The notes under the pieces: model-generated
Databases searched by the model: none
Seen by the model: the letters and a program-made list of their open reading frames with translations, nothing else
What the model was told of the DNA's origin: nothing
Origin: Streptomyces sp. NBC_00443
GTDB lineage: Bacteria; Actinomycetota; Actinomycetes; Streptomycetales; Streptomycetaceae
Reading direction: 5' to 3'
NCBI RefSeq assembly: GCF_036014175.1
Contig: NZ_CP107917.1
Location: 5,642,001-5,706,000, forward strand
Length of the DNA stretch: 64,000 nt
Part shown: positions 17,122 to 24,987 of the stretch, piece by piece
Position numbering within the stretch: the stretch's first letter is position 1
Layout of the letters: each line of letters begins with the position of its first letter
Program-made: the position numbers and the translations under genes

Positions 17122-19518
17122 GTGGCCGCTCAGGCTCCACAGGAAACCGCGCTCGAAGACTCCTCGAGAAATCGGGAGATCGGCGTCGAACAGGTACACC
17201 TGAACCGGGTGTACCAACGCCTTGAGGAGAAGATCCACGAGGCTGAGTTCCTCATGAACGACGCGGCCCAGCGCGGCCAGGTCGGTACGCCGGGTGCGCT
17301 TGCCGAGCGGGACGCGCAGGTCTTCCGCGCAGGTGTCCACCTCAATCGGCTCAACAACGAGTTCGAGGACTTCCTCTTCGGCCGTATCGACCTGCTGCCC
17401 GGCAAGGACGGCAAGAAGGGGCCCGACGGCGCGTACACCGCCGTCGAGCCCGCCGAGGGCGCGGTCCGCGAGGACAACACCGCCGACATCGCCGAGACCC
17501 TGCACATCGGCCGCATCGGCGTGCTCGACCAGGACTACGCCCCGCTGGTCATCGACTGGCGGGCCCCGGCCGCGGCGCCCTTCTACCGCTCCACGCCGGT
17601 CGACCCCGGCCGGGTCGTACGGCGCCGGGTCATCCGCTCCAAGGGGCGCCGGGTGCTCAGCGTCGAGGACGACCTGATGCGCCCCGAGCTCAAGGCGTTC
17701 CTCGGCGGCGACGAGCTGCCCGTCATCGGTGACGGCGCCCTCATGGCCGCCCTCGGCCAGGCCCGCAGCCACACCATGCGGGACATCGTGGCGTCCATCC
17801 AGGCCGAGCAGGACCTGGTCATCCGGGCGCCCGCCGCCTCCGTGACGTACGTCGAGGGCGGCCCCGGCACCGGCAAGACCGCCGTCGCCCTGCACCGCGC
17901 CGCCTACCTGCTCTACCAGGACCGGCGCCGGTACGCGGGCGGCATCCTGATCGTCTCGCCGACCCCGCTGCTGGTGGCGTACACCGAGGGCGTGCTTCCG
18001 TCGCTGGGCGAGGAGGGCCAGGTCGCGATCCGCGCGATCGGTTCCCTCGTCGATGGTGCCGAGGCCACGCTGTACGACTCCCCGGCCACAGCCCGCGCCA
18101 AGGGCTCGTACCGCATGCTCAAGGTGCTGCGGAAGGCGGCGCGGGGCGCGCTGGAGCTGGGGCCGGGCAACGGGGCCGATGCCCGCCGGCCCGCCAACGG
18201 CGACATCGCAGCGAACCGGACGGGACAACTCGCGTTCGGTGACGACGACGCCTCCGCGCGGACCCCCGCCGGACCTTCTACCCGGCTGCGCGTGGTCGCC
18301 TTCGGGCGCCGCCTGGAGCTGGAGGCCGACGCGCTGGAACGTATCCGCCGTACCGCGCTGGGCGGCACCGCGCCGGTGAACCTGCTGCGCCCACGCGCCC
18401 GCAAGCTGCTGCTCGACGCCCTGTGGGCGCAGTCGGGCGGCGCCACCCGGCACACCGACCCGGAGCTCGCCGCCGAGCTGCGCGCCTCCTTCGACGAGGA
18501 CGTGATGTCGGAGGACAGCTTCATCGCTTTCGTCGACGCCTGGTGGCCGGAGCTGACCCCGAGGGCGGTCCTGACGGCGATGGCCGACGAGCGGCGCCTG
18601 GGCCGCTGGGCCCGCCGGGTCCTCAACCCCGGCGAGGTGCGCAAGGTCGCCCGCTCGCTGAAGCGGGACGGGTACTCCGTGCACGACATCGCCATGCTCG
18701 ACGAGCTCCAGTCGATCCTCGGCACCCCGGCCCGCCCGAGGAAGACGCGCGAGCTGGACCCGCTCGACCAGCTCACCGGCCTGGAGGAGCTGATGCCGGT
18801 CCGCGAGGAGTCGCAGCGCGAGCGCGCCGAGCGGCTGGCGGCCGAGCGCATCGAGTACGCCCACGTCATCGTCGACGAGTCCCAGGACGTCACGCCGATG
18901 CAGTGGCGCATGCTCGGCCGCCGCGGTCGGCACGCCACCTGGACGGTCGTCGGCGACCCGGCCCAGTCCTCCTGGTCCGACGTCGACGAGGCGGCCGAGG
19001 CCCGCGACGAGGCCCTCGGCACCCGCCCGCGCCGCCGCTTCCAGCTCACCGTGAACTACCGCAACCCGGCCGAGATCGCCCAGCTGGCGGCGAAGGTGCT
19101 CGCCCTCGCCATGCCGGGCTCGACGGCCCCGTCGGCGGTGCGTTCGACCGGCGTCGAGCCCCGCTTCACCGCCGTACGGGACTCCCTCCCGCAGACGGTC
19201 CGCGAGGAGGCCGCCCGACTGCTGGACCGGGTCGACGGCACGGTCGGCGTCGTCGTCGCGATGCAGCGGCGCGAGGAGGCGGCGAAGTGGCTCGCCGGGC
19301 TCGGCGACCGGGTCGTGGCGCTCGGCAGCCTGGAGGCGAAGGGGCTGGAGTACGACGCGACGGTCGTCGTCTCCCCGGCGGAGATCGCCGACGAGTCCCC
19401 GGCCGGCCTGCGGGTGCTGTACGTCGCGCTGACCCGGGCCACCCAGCAGCTCACGGTGGTGTCGGGGGACCGCGACGAGCCGGACGCGAGCGGGGTGCCG
19501 GACCTGCTCAGAGATTGA
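17122..19518 (+). CDS. HelD-like RNA polymerase-associated helicase
   Basis: A 798-residue superfamily 1 helicase of the UvrD/HelD kind. An N-terminal charged coiled-coil arm (about 15-80) precedes the ATPase. Walker A reads GGPGTGKTA (about 246-254), Walker B VIVDESQDV (about 582-590), and the C-terminal RecA domain ends with VLYVALTRATQQL. HelD proteins bind RNA polymerase and remove it from stalled complexes; some streptomycete members also protect it from rifamycins. I see no clear 19-bp rifampicin-associated element in the 69 bp upstream. GTG 17122 follows AAGGGGG. The gene sits just after rsuA in the same direction. Confidence 0.85.
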   Translation: MAAQAPQETALEDSSRNREIGVEQVHLNRVYQRLEEKIHEAEFLMNDAAQRGQVGTPGALAERDAQVFRAGVHLNRLNNEFEDFLFGRIDLLPGKDGKKGPDGAYTAVEPAEGAVREDNTADIAETLHIGRIGVLDQDYAPLVIDWRAPAAAPFYRSTPVDPGRVVRRRVIRSKGRRVLSVEDDLMRPELKAFLGGDELPVIGDGALMAALGQARSHTMRDIVASIQAEQDLVIRAPAASVTYVEGGPGTGKTAVALHRAAYLLYQDRRRYAGGILIVSPTPLLVAYTEGVLPSLGEEGQVAIRAIGSLVDGAEATLYDSPATARAKGSYRMLKVLRKAARGALELGPGNGADARRPANGDIAANRTGQLAFGDDDASARTPAGPSTRLRVVAFGRRLELEADALERIRRTALGGTAPVNLLRPRARKLLLDALWAQSGGATRHTDPELAAELRASFDEDVMSEDSFIAFVDAWWPELTPRAVLTAMADERRLGRWARRVLNPGEVRKVARSLKRDGYSVHDIAMLDELQSILGTPARPRKTRELDPLDQLTGLEELMPVREESQRERAERLAAERIEYAHVIVDESQDVTPMQWRMLGRRGRHATWTVVGDPAQSSWSDVDEAAEARDEALGTRPRRRFQLTVNYRNPAEIAQLAAKVLALAMPGSTAPSAVRSTGVEPRFTAVRDSLPQTVREEAARLLDRVDGTVGVVVAMQRREEAAKWLAGLGDRVVALGSLEAKGLEYDATVVVSPAEIADESPAGLRVLYVALTRATQQLTVVSGDRDEPDASGVPDLLRD

Positions 19519-19564
19519 TCCGGATGAACTCGCGGTACGGGAATGGCCTTACGGGATCGGTTTG

Positions 19565-19712
19565 TTAGCCTGGGTGTGGCACCGGCTCGATCCAAGCCCC
19601 CGGGCCCAACCTTCGTCGCTACGAGCGACCACTTGCCGCGAGGCGAGCATGGCGGGTCGGTGTCATGAACGTTGAAGAGGCCCACGTCACGCATGTGACG
19701 TGGGCCTCTTTT
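19565..19712 (+). ncRNA. Candidate small RNA or leader between helicase and malic enzyme genes
   Basis: The 313-bp gap holds no credible ORF but has ordered structure. A small perfect stem GTCGCT-ACG-AGCGAC lies at 19615-19629, and a very strong terminator hairpin at 19675-19710. The region before the terminator is lower in GC (GTTTGTTAGCC near 19560) and could hold a promoter. It may be an independent small RNA, or simply the long 3' end of the helicase transcript. No known RNA family recognised. Confidence 0.3.
19675..19710 (+). terminator. Very strong terminator hairpin
   Basis: AAGAGGCCCACGTCAC (19675-19690) pairs perfectly with GTGACGTGGGCCTCTT (19695-19710) around GCAT, and TTC follows. 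With 16 perfect pairs and a short T tract this is the clearest intrinsic terminator in the window. Confidence 0.9.
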
Positions 19713-19831
19713 CATGGGAGGGCGTGGCGAACAATACGTTCGCAATTCAAGCCCGGCTAACTCCTACTCGGCGGTAGGTGCGACGATCGGACGGCATCCA
19801 GCGTCACAGGTGAAAGCAGAGGAAGTCGGCC

Positions 19832-21256
19832 ATGGCAACGGCGCCCAGCGTCTCCTACTCGATGACGGTCCGGCTGGAGGTGCCCGCGAGCGGAACCGCG
19901 GTCTCCCAGCTCACCGGGGCCGTCGAGTCCCACGGAGGCTCGGTCACCGGCCTCGACGTCACCGCCTCCGGGCACGAGAAGCTCCGGATCGACGTCACCA
20001 TCGCCGCCACCTCCACCGCGCACGCCGACGAGATCGTGGAGCAGCTGCGCGGCATCGAGGGCGTCACCCTGGGCAAGGTCTCCGACCGTACGTTCCTGAT
20101 GCACCTCGGCGGCAAGATCGAGATGCAGTCCAAGCACCCCATCCGCAACCGTGACGACCTGTCCATGATCTACACGCCGGGTGTGGCCCGGGTCTGCATG
20201 GCGATCGCCGAGAACCCCGAGGACGCGCGGCGCCTGACGATCAAGCGGAACTCCGTTGCGGTTGTGACGGACGGCTCGGCGGTGCTGGGACTGGGCAACA
20301 TCGGCCCGAAGGCCGCGCTGCCCGTCATGGAGGGCAAGGCGGCCCTCTTCAAGCGGTTCGCCGGCATCGACGCCTGGCCGCTGTGCCTCGACACCCAGGA
20401 CACCGACGCGATCGTCGAGATCGTGAAGGCGATCGCCCCCGGGTTCGCCGGCATCAACCTGGAGGACATCTCCGCGCCCCGCTGCTTCGAGATCGAGGCA
20501 CGGCTGCGTGAGGCCCTCGACATCCCCGTCTTCCACGACGACCAGCACGGCACGGCGATCGTCGTCCTGGCCGCCCTCACCAACGCACTCCGCGTCGCGG
20601 GCAAGGCGATCGAGAACATCCGCGTCGTCATGTCCGGCGCCGGCGCGGCCGGTACGGCCATCCTGAAGCTGCTGCTCGCGGCGGGCGTGAAGAACGCCGT
20701 CGTCGCCGACATCCACGGCGTCGTGCACGCCGGGCGCGAGGACCTGCGCCAGGCCCCCGCGGACTCCCCGCTGCGCTGGATCGCCGACAACACCAACCCC
20801 GAGGGCCTGACGGGCACGCTGAAGGAGGCCGTGCGCGGCGCGGACGTCTTCATCGGCGTCTCGGCCCCGAACGTGCTCGACGGCGACGACGTGGCCGCCA
20901 TGGCCGACGACGCCATCGTGTTCGCGCTCGCGAACCCGGACCCCGAGGTGGACCCGGCAATCGCCCGCCAGACGGCCGCAGTTGTGGCCACGGGCCGCTC
21001 CGACTTCCCGAACCAGATCAACAACGTGCTGGTCTTCCCGGGTGTCTTCCGCGGTCTGCTGGACGCGCAGTCCCGCACGGTCAACACGGACATGATGCTC
21101 GCGGCTGCGAAGGCGCTGGCGGACGTGGTGACCGAGGACGAGCTGAACCCGAACTACATCATCCCGAGCGTGTTCAACGACAAGGTCGCGGGTGCGGTCG
21201 CCGGTGCGGTGCGGGAAGCGGCGAAGTCCGGCACGGCGGCGGGTTCGGTCGAGTAA
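19832..21256 (+). CDS. NAD(P)-dependent malic enzyme with N-terminal ACT domain
   Basis: A 474-residue malate dehydrogenase (oxaloacetate-decarboxylating), converting malate to pyruvate and CO2 in the cytoplasm. Residues about 5-85 form an ACT-like regulatory domain. The malic domain follows with SMIYTPGVARVC, RLTIKRNSVAVVTDGSAVLG and the metal-binding NLEDISAPRCFEIE and FHDDQHGTAIV. The NAD(P) domain has the VVMSGAGAAGTAI Rossmann motif and ends with FPNQINNVLVFPG. In Streptomyces such enzymes supply pyruvate/acetyl-CoA and NADH or NADPH. S. coelicolor has one malic enzyme gene at this place in the order. ATG 19832 with a GAGGAAG site 12 bp upstream. Preceded by a strong terminator, so it has its own promoter. 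Confidence 0.95.
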   Translation: MATAPSVSYSMTVRLEVPASGTAVSQLTGAVESHGGSVTGLDVTASGHEKLRIDVTIAATSTAHADEIVEQLRGIEGVTLGKVSDRTFLMHLGGKIEMQSKHPIRNRDDLSMIYTPGVARVCMAIAENPEDARRLTIKRNSVAVVTDGSAVLGLGNIGPKAALPVMEGKAALFKRFAGIDAWPLCLDTQDTDAIVEIVKAIAPGFAGINLEDISAPRCFEIEARLREALDIPVFHDDQHGTAIVVLAALTNALRVAGKAIENIRVVMSGAGAAGTAILKLLLAAGVKNAVVADIHGVVHAGREDLRQAPADSPLRWIADNTNPEGLTGTLKEAVRGADVFIGVSAPNVLDGDDVAAMADDAIVFALANPDPEVDPAIARQTAAVVATGRSDFPNQINNVLVFPGVFRGLLDAQSRTVNTDMMLAAAKALADVVTEDELNPNYIIPSVFNDKVAGAVAGAVREAAKSGTAAGSVE

Positions 21257-21628
21257 TCACCGAGTAGTCACCGGGTGTCGCTGCCTCACAGCCCCGAAAA
21301 GTGTGTGTGGGCTGTGAGGATCGCCACGGCAAGCCCTTGTAACGGCGCGTCGTGGAACCTGGGGCCTATTGCAGCCGTTTATCGTGACGCGAAAAGCTCA
21401 GGCCCTCTTCGTGTGACTCCCAAGGGTGTTCTCACGACTCCTCCGGGTGCCGGATTGGCTTTCCCGCCGCAGGTAGGGGCAGGATGCGTCCCTGGGCGCG
21501 AGGGTCCGAGGACGGACCCGGGTCCGGGGACTGTCCGAGGACCCTGGCAGCATCGGCTTCGCTGTGCCCAATATGCGGCTCCGCCGCGTGGCACGCCTCA
21601 ACAGCAAGAAGAACACGGGAGTAACAAC
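21257..21628 (+). other. Long leader/promoter region of hupA
   Basis: These 372 bp have no convincing ORF. They contain GC-rich imperfect repeats of GGACCCGGGTCC type around 21510-21545 and presumably the promoter and 5' leader of the HU gene. No riboswitch family is recognised. Confidence 0.4.
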
Positions 21629-21910
21629 ATGAACCGCAGTGAGCTGGTGGCCGCGCTGGCCGACCGTGCCGAGGTGACCCGCAAGGACGCCGACGCCGTG
21701 CTGGCCGCGTTCGCCGAGACCGTCGGCGAGGTCGTCGCCAAGGGCGACGAGAAGGTCACCATCCCTGGCTTCCTGACCTTCGAGCGCACCCACCGTGCCG
21801 CTCGCACCGCGCGCAACCCGCAGACCGGCGACCCGATCCAGATCCCGGCCGGCTACAGCGTGAAGGTCTCCGCGGGCTCCAAGCTCAAGGAAGCCGCGAA
21901 GGGCAAGTGA
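21629..21910 (+). CDS. hupA: HU-family nucleoid DNA-binding protein
   Basis: A 93-residue HU protein: helical dimerisation region MNRSELVAALADRAEVTRKDADAVLAA (split here only for naming; positions 1-27), then GDEKVTIPGFLTFE and the DNA-binding arm RAARTARNPQTGDPIQIPA, ending KLKEAAKGK. It is the short, tail-less HU; the second streptomycete HU has a long Lys-rich tail. It bends and compacts DNA as a dimer. ATG 21629 has GGGAG about 9 bp upstream. A 17-bp perfect terminator hairpin follows 48 bp after the stop. Gene position matches hupA of S. coelicolor as recalled. Confidence 0.95.
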   Translation: MNRSELVAALADRAEVTRKDADAVLAAFAETVGEVVAKGDEKVTIPGFLTFERTHRAARTARNPQTGDPIQIPAGYSVKVSAGSKLKEAAKGK

Positions 21911-21958
21911 CCTTGCCGTCTGTACGCCACGGGACGGCGTGCGGCTTGTAGAAACGCC

Positions 21959-21994
21959 GATGGGGCGGCACCCGGAACCGGGTGCCGCCCCATC
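21959..21994 (+). terminator. Terminator after hupA
   Basis: GATGGGGCGGCACCCGG (21959-21975) and CCGGGTGCCGCCCCATC (21978-21994) are perfect inverted repeats. The hairpin tip would open to at least GAAC. No T run follows. Confidence 0.85.
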
Positions 21995-22043
21995 GTGGTT
22001 CGCGCCTGCAGCCAGCCTCCGACGCCGCCCGGACCGGCCCTAC

Positions 22044-22100
22044 CCCAGCGCCCTGCCCGGCAACTCCGCCTTCGCGCCCAGCTCCACGAGCTTCTCCATG
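22044..22100 (-). repeat. Partial duplicate of the murA 3' end
   Basis: These 57 bp match 22238-22295, the last 19 codons of murA, with only a few substitutions. Read on the minus strand they would encode MEKLVELGAK-ELPG-ALG, the MurA C-terminus. The copy has no upstream gene of its own and lies about 190 bp beyond the murA stop, so it is a leftover from a duplication or recombination at the gene end. Confidence 0.75.
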
Positions 22101-22234
22101 CTGTGCCTGCCCGGGGGGCGCCCCCCGGGTCCCCAGCCGGGGGGCGGCGCTGCGTGGGCCGGAGCCGAGAATTGTGAGCGACCGGGGGCCCTCACCCGGG
22201 TACGTCACCGGCGGACTGGAGCCGTGAGGCGTCG

Positions 22235-23575
22235 TCAGCCGAGGGCCTTGCCGGGCAACTCCACCTTCGCGCCCAGCTCGACCAGCTTCTCCATGAAGTT
22301 CTCGTAGCCGCGGTTGATGAGGTCGATGCCGTGCACCCGGGACGTGCCCTGGGCCGCCAGGGCCGCGATGAGGTAGGAGAAGCCGCCGCGGAGGTCGGGG
22401 ATGACCAGGTCGGCGCCCTGGAGCTTGGTGGGGCCGGAGACGACCGCGGAGTGCAGGAAGTTGCGCTGGCCGAAGCGGCAGGCGGAGCTGCCGAGGCACT
22501 CGCGGTAGAGCTGGATGTGGGCGCCCATCTGGTTCAGCGCGGAGGTGAAGCCGAGCCGGGACTCGTAGACCGTCTCGTGGATGATGGACAGTCCGGTCGC
22601 CTGCGTCAGGGCCACCACCAGCGGCTGCTGCCAGTCCGTCTGGAAGCCGGGGTGCACGTCCGTCTCGAGGGCGATGGACTTCAACTGGCCGCCGGGGTGC
22701 CAGAACCGGATGCCCTCGTCGTCGATCTCGAAGGCACCGCCCACCTTCCGGTAGGTGTTGAGGAACGTCATCATCGAGCGCTGCAGGGCGCCACGGACGT
22801 AGATGTTGCCCTCGGTCGCGAGCGCCGCGGACGCCCAGGAGGCCGCCTCCAGGCGGTCCGGGAGGGCGCGGTGGGTGTAGCCGCCGAGCGCGTCCACACC
22901 GGTGATGCGGATCGTGCGGTCGGTGTCCATCGCGATGATGGCGCCCATCTTCTGCAGAACGCAGATGAGGTCCTCGATCTCGGGCTCCACGGCCGCGTTG
23001 GACAGCTCCGTGACGCCCTCCGCGAGCACCGCCGTCAGCAGCACCTGTTCGGTCGCACCCACGGACGGGTACGGCAGCCGGATCTTCGTGCCGCGCAGCC
23101 GCTGCGGAGCCTCCAGGTACTGCCCGTCCGCCCGCTTCTCGATGGTCGCGCCGAACTGCCGCAGCACCTCGAAGTGGAAGTCGATGGGCCGGCCGCCGAT
23201 GTCGCAGCCGCCGAGGCCGGGGATGAACGCGTGCCCGATGCGGTGCAGGAGCGGGCCGCAGAGGAGGATCGGGATGCGGCTCGAACCCGCGTGGGCATCG
23301 ATGTCAGCGACGTTCGCGCTCTCGACGTGAGAGGGGTCCATCACCAACTCGCCGGGTTCCTCACCCGGACGGACCGTGACCCCGTGCAGTTGCAGCAGAC
23401 CGCGTACGACCCGGACGTCCCGGATGTCGGGTACGTTGCGCAGTCGGCTCGGCGCGCTGCCCAGCAGGGCGGCGACCATGGCCTTCGGTACGAGGTTCTT
23501 CGCACCGCGGACACGGATCTCGCCCTCCAGCGGGGTTCCGCCGTGGACAAGCAGGACATCGTCGTTGACGGTCAT
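22235..23575 (-). CDS. murA: UDP-N-acetylglucosamine 1-carboxyvinyltransferase
   Basis: A 446-residue MurA that transfers enolpyruvate from PEP to UDP-GlcNAc, the first committed step of peptidoglycan synthesis. Visible features are the N-terminal GAKNLVPKAMVAALL with the substrate Lys/Asn, the active-site loop GLGGCDIGGRPIDFH with Cys124 (the fosfomycin target), and the C-terminal DLRGGFSYLIAALAAQGTS and RGYENFMEKL motifs. Length and motifs are complete. ATG 23575 is taken as the start; the longer open frame to 24190 overlaps the divergent yqgE gene and is not credible. The 3' end is partly duplicated at 22044-22100. S. coelicolor has two MurA-type genes; this one follows hupA. Confidence 0.94.
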   Translation of the reverse strand: MTVNDDVLLVHGGTPLEGEIRVRGAKNLVPKAMVAALLGSAPSRLRNVPDIRDVRVVRGLLQLHGVTVRPGEEPGELVMDPSHVESANVADIDAHAGSSRIPILLCGPLLHRIGHAFIPGLGGCDIGGRPIDFHFEVLRQFGATIEKRADGQYLEAPQRLRGTKIRLPYPSVGATEQVLLTAVLAEGVTELSNAAVEPEIEDLICVLQKMGAIIAMDTDRTIRITGVDALGGYTHRALPDRLEAASWASAALATEGNIYVRGALQRSMMTFLNTYRKVGGAFEIDDEGIRFWHPGGQLKSIALETDVHPGFQTDWQQPLVVALTQATGLSIIHETVYESRLGFTSALNQMGAHIQLYRECLGSSACRFGQRNFLHSAVVSGPTKLQGADLVIPDLRGGFSYLIAALAAQGTSRVHGIDLINRGYENFMEKLVELGAKVELPGKALG

Positions 23576-23884
23576 GTATCTCGCGTTCCGATGAGTTGGG
23601 CAGGGGCCAGGAGGGAAAGGGTAATCGCCGTGGCCCCCCCTTCTGTAAGCCCAAGTACGGCTCAGGAACGTCATAGCTCTGTCACAACACGAACCGTTCC
23701 GCATCGGGTACGAGCGGTCACCACCCCGGCCGTGCGCCGGGGGACGCTTCTTTCTGCTCTCCCGTCTCCCACCACCACCCTCAAACGAGGCCTTACCAGG
23801 CCGCTCCTTCAATTCATGGCTGCATTCACTGACGAACCGGCATTGCCTCCCCACGCGAAGGGAAGATGCGGGATCATGTCTGGC
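23576..23884. promoter_or_regulatory. Divergent promoter region murA / yqgE
   Basis: A 309-bp region between divergent starts that must hold both promoters. It is less GC-rich than the surroundings around 23650-23700 (GTCACAACACGAACCGTTCC). I see no clear operator or RNA element. Confidence 0.4.
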
Positions 23885-24457
23885 ATGACCGAGGTGTCCT
23901 CGCTCACAGGGCGGCTGCTCGTGGCCACGCCCGCCCTGGCGGACCCGAACTTCGACCGCGCGGTGGTGCTCCTTCTCGACCACGACGAGGAGGGCTCCCT
24001 CGGTGTCGTGCTCAACCGTCCGACGCCCGTGGACGTGGGTGACATCCTGGAGGGCTGGGCGGACCTCGCCGGCGAACCCGGCGTCGTCTTCCAGGGCGGC
24101 CCGGTGTCCCTGGACTCCGCGCTCGGTGTCGCCGTCATCCCCGGCGACGCGGACGGCGAGAGCGCCCCGCTGGGCTGGCGCCGGGTGCACGGCGCCATCG
24201 GGCTCGTGGACCTGGAGGCGCCGCCGGAGCTGCTCGCCTCGGCCGTGGGCAGCCTGAGGATCTTCGCCGGGTACGCCGGCTGGGGGCCCGGCCAGCTGGA
24301 GGACGAGCTGGTGGAGGGCGCCTGGTACGTCGTCGAGTCCGAGCCCGGGGACGTATCCTCGCCGTCGCCGGAAAGACTCTGGCGCGAGGTCCTGCGCAGG
24401 CAGCGCAACGAGCTCGCGATGGTGGCCACGTATCCGGACGACCCTTCGCTCAACTGA
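23885..24457 (+). CDS. YqgE/AlgH family protein (UPF0301)
   Basis: A 190-residue cytoplasmic protein of the AlgH/YqgE family: MTEVSSLTGRLLVATP at the start, FDRAVVLLLDHDEEGSLGVVLNRPT, FQGGPVS and the FAGYAGWGPGQLEDEL motif near residue 140. Members are widespread but their biochemical role is not settled; some are linked to regulation in other phyla. ATG 23885 gives the family-typical N-terminus; ATG 23876 three codons earlier is also possible. Divergent from murA and followed within 30 bp by a DUF3039 gene, so probably co-transcribed with it. Confidence 0.88.
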   Translation: MTEVSSLTGRLLVATPALADPNFDRAVVLLLDHDEEGSLGVVLNRPTPVDVGDILEGWADLAGEPGVVFQGGPVSLDSALGVAVIPGDADGESAPLGWRRVHGAIGLVDLEAPPELLASAVGSLRIFAGYAGWGPGQLEDELVEGAWYVVESEPGDVSSPSPERLWREVLRRQRNELAMVATYPDDPSLN

Positions 24458-24486
24458 TGCCTGTGAGCTTCAGTACCCTTGGCGAT

Positions 24487-24771
24487 ATGAGCACTCTCGA
24501 GCCCGAGCGCGGGACTGGTACGGGAACCCTCGTAGAGCCGACGCCGCAGACGTCCCACGGCGACGGCGACCACGAGCGCTTCGCCCACTATGTCCAGAAG
24601 GACAAGATCATGGCGAGCGCCCTCGACGGGACTCCCGTCGTGGCGCTCTGCGGCAAGGTGTGGGTGCCCGGCCGCGACCCGAAGAAGTACCCGGTGTGTC
24701 CCATGTGCAAGGAGATCTACGAGTCCATGGGCGCCGGCGGCGACAAGGGCAAGGACGGCGACAAGAAGTAG
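24487..24771 (+). CDS. DUF3039 small zinc-ribbon-like protein
   Basis: A 94-residue acidic protein with core FAHYVQKDKIMASALDGTPV, a Cys in VALCGKVWVPG and a second Cys pair in CPMCKE, so three Cys able to hold a metal. A Gly/Lys/Asp-rich tail follows. This is the actinobacterial DUF3039 family of unknown function. ATG 24487 is chosen as the family start; ATG 24457 would overlap the yqgE stop. A terminator follows 25 bp after the stop. Confidence 0.85.
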   Translation: MSTLEPERGTGTGTLVEPTPQTSHGDGDHERFAHYVQKDKIMASALDGTPVVALCGKVWVPGRDPKKYPVCPMCKEIYESMGAGGDKGKDGDKK

Positions 24772-24795
24772 CGGTTCCTTCCGTTCGGCAGACGT

Positions 24796-24834
24796 AAGGC
24801 CCTCAGTGTGCGTTTTGCGCGCCCTGAGGGCCTT
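24796..24834 (+). terminator. Terminator after DUF3039 gene
   Basis: AAGGCCCTCAG (24796-24806) pairs perfectly with CTGAGGGCCTT (24824-24834) around a 17-nt loop that includes GTTTT. It isolates the next operon. Confidence 0.8.
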
Positions 24835-24877
24835 TGCGCTGTCCGCGCGTTGCATGGAGTGCGTTCGCCGGTCACAG

Positions 24878-24893
24878 AGTGGTTGAGACCTCT
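24878..24893 (+). promoter_or_regulatory. DasR-responsive element candidate
   Basis: AGTGGTTGAGACCTCT matches 13 of 16 positions of the DasR consensus A(C/G)TGGTCTAGACCA(C/G)T. It lies 95 bp before the binding-protein gene and overlaps a possible -35 (TTGTGA, 24893-24898; -10 TAGCCT 24917-24922). DasR represses GlcNAc and chitin genes in Streptomyces, which fits the operon. Confidence 0.65.
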
Positions 24894-24924
24894 TGTGATC
24901 GTGTTCATGAAGTCCCTAGCCTCC

Positions 24925-24970
24925 GAGTGTTGTGCACAGCGAAACCGTCATTGCGCATGTTGCAACACTC
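24925..24970 (+). repeat. Inverted repeat in the leader of the sugar operon
   Basis: GAGTGTTG (24925-24932) and CAACACTC (24963-24970) are perfect inverted repeats 30 bp apart. The inner TGTTGCAACA is also palindromic. The right arm ends 4 bp before the GGAGG ribosome binding site, so it could be an operator for a second regulator or an mRNA fold near the start. Confidence 0.45.
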
Positions 24971-24987
24971 CATCGGAGGAGCACTCC

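Noticed and set aside
22235..24190. 651-codon form of MurA
   Set aside because: The extra N-terminal 200 codons lie opposite yqgE and the promoter region, and MurA is complete from 23575.
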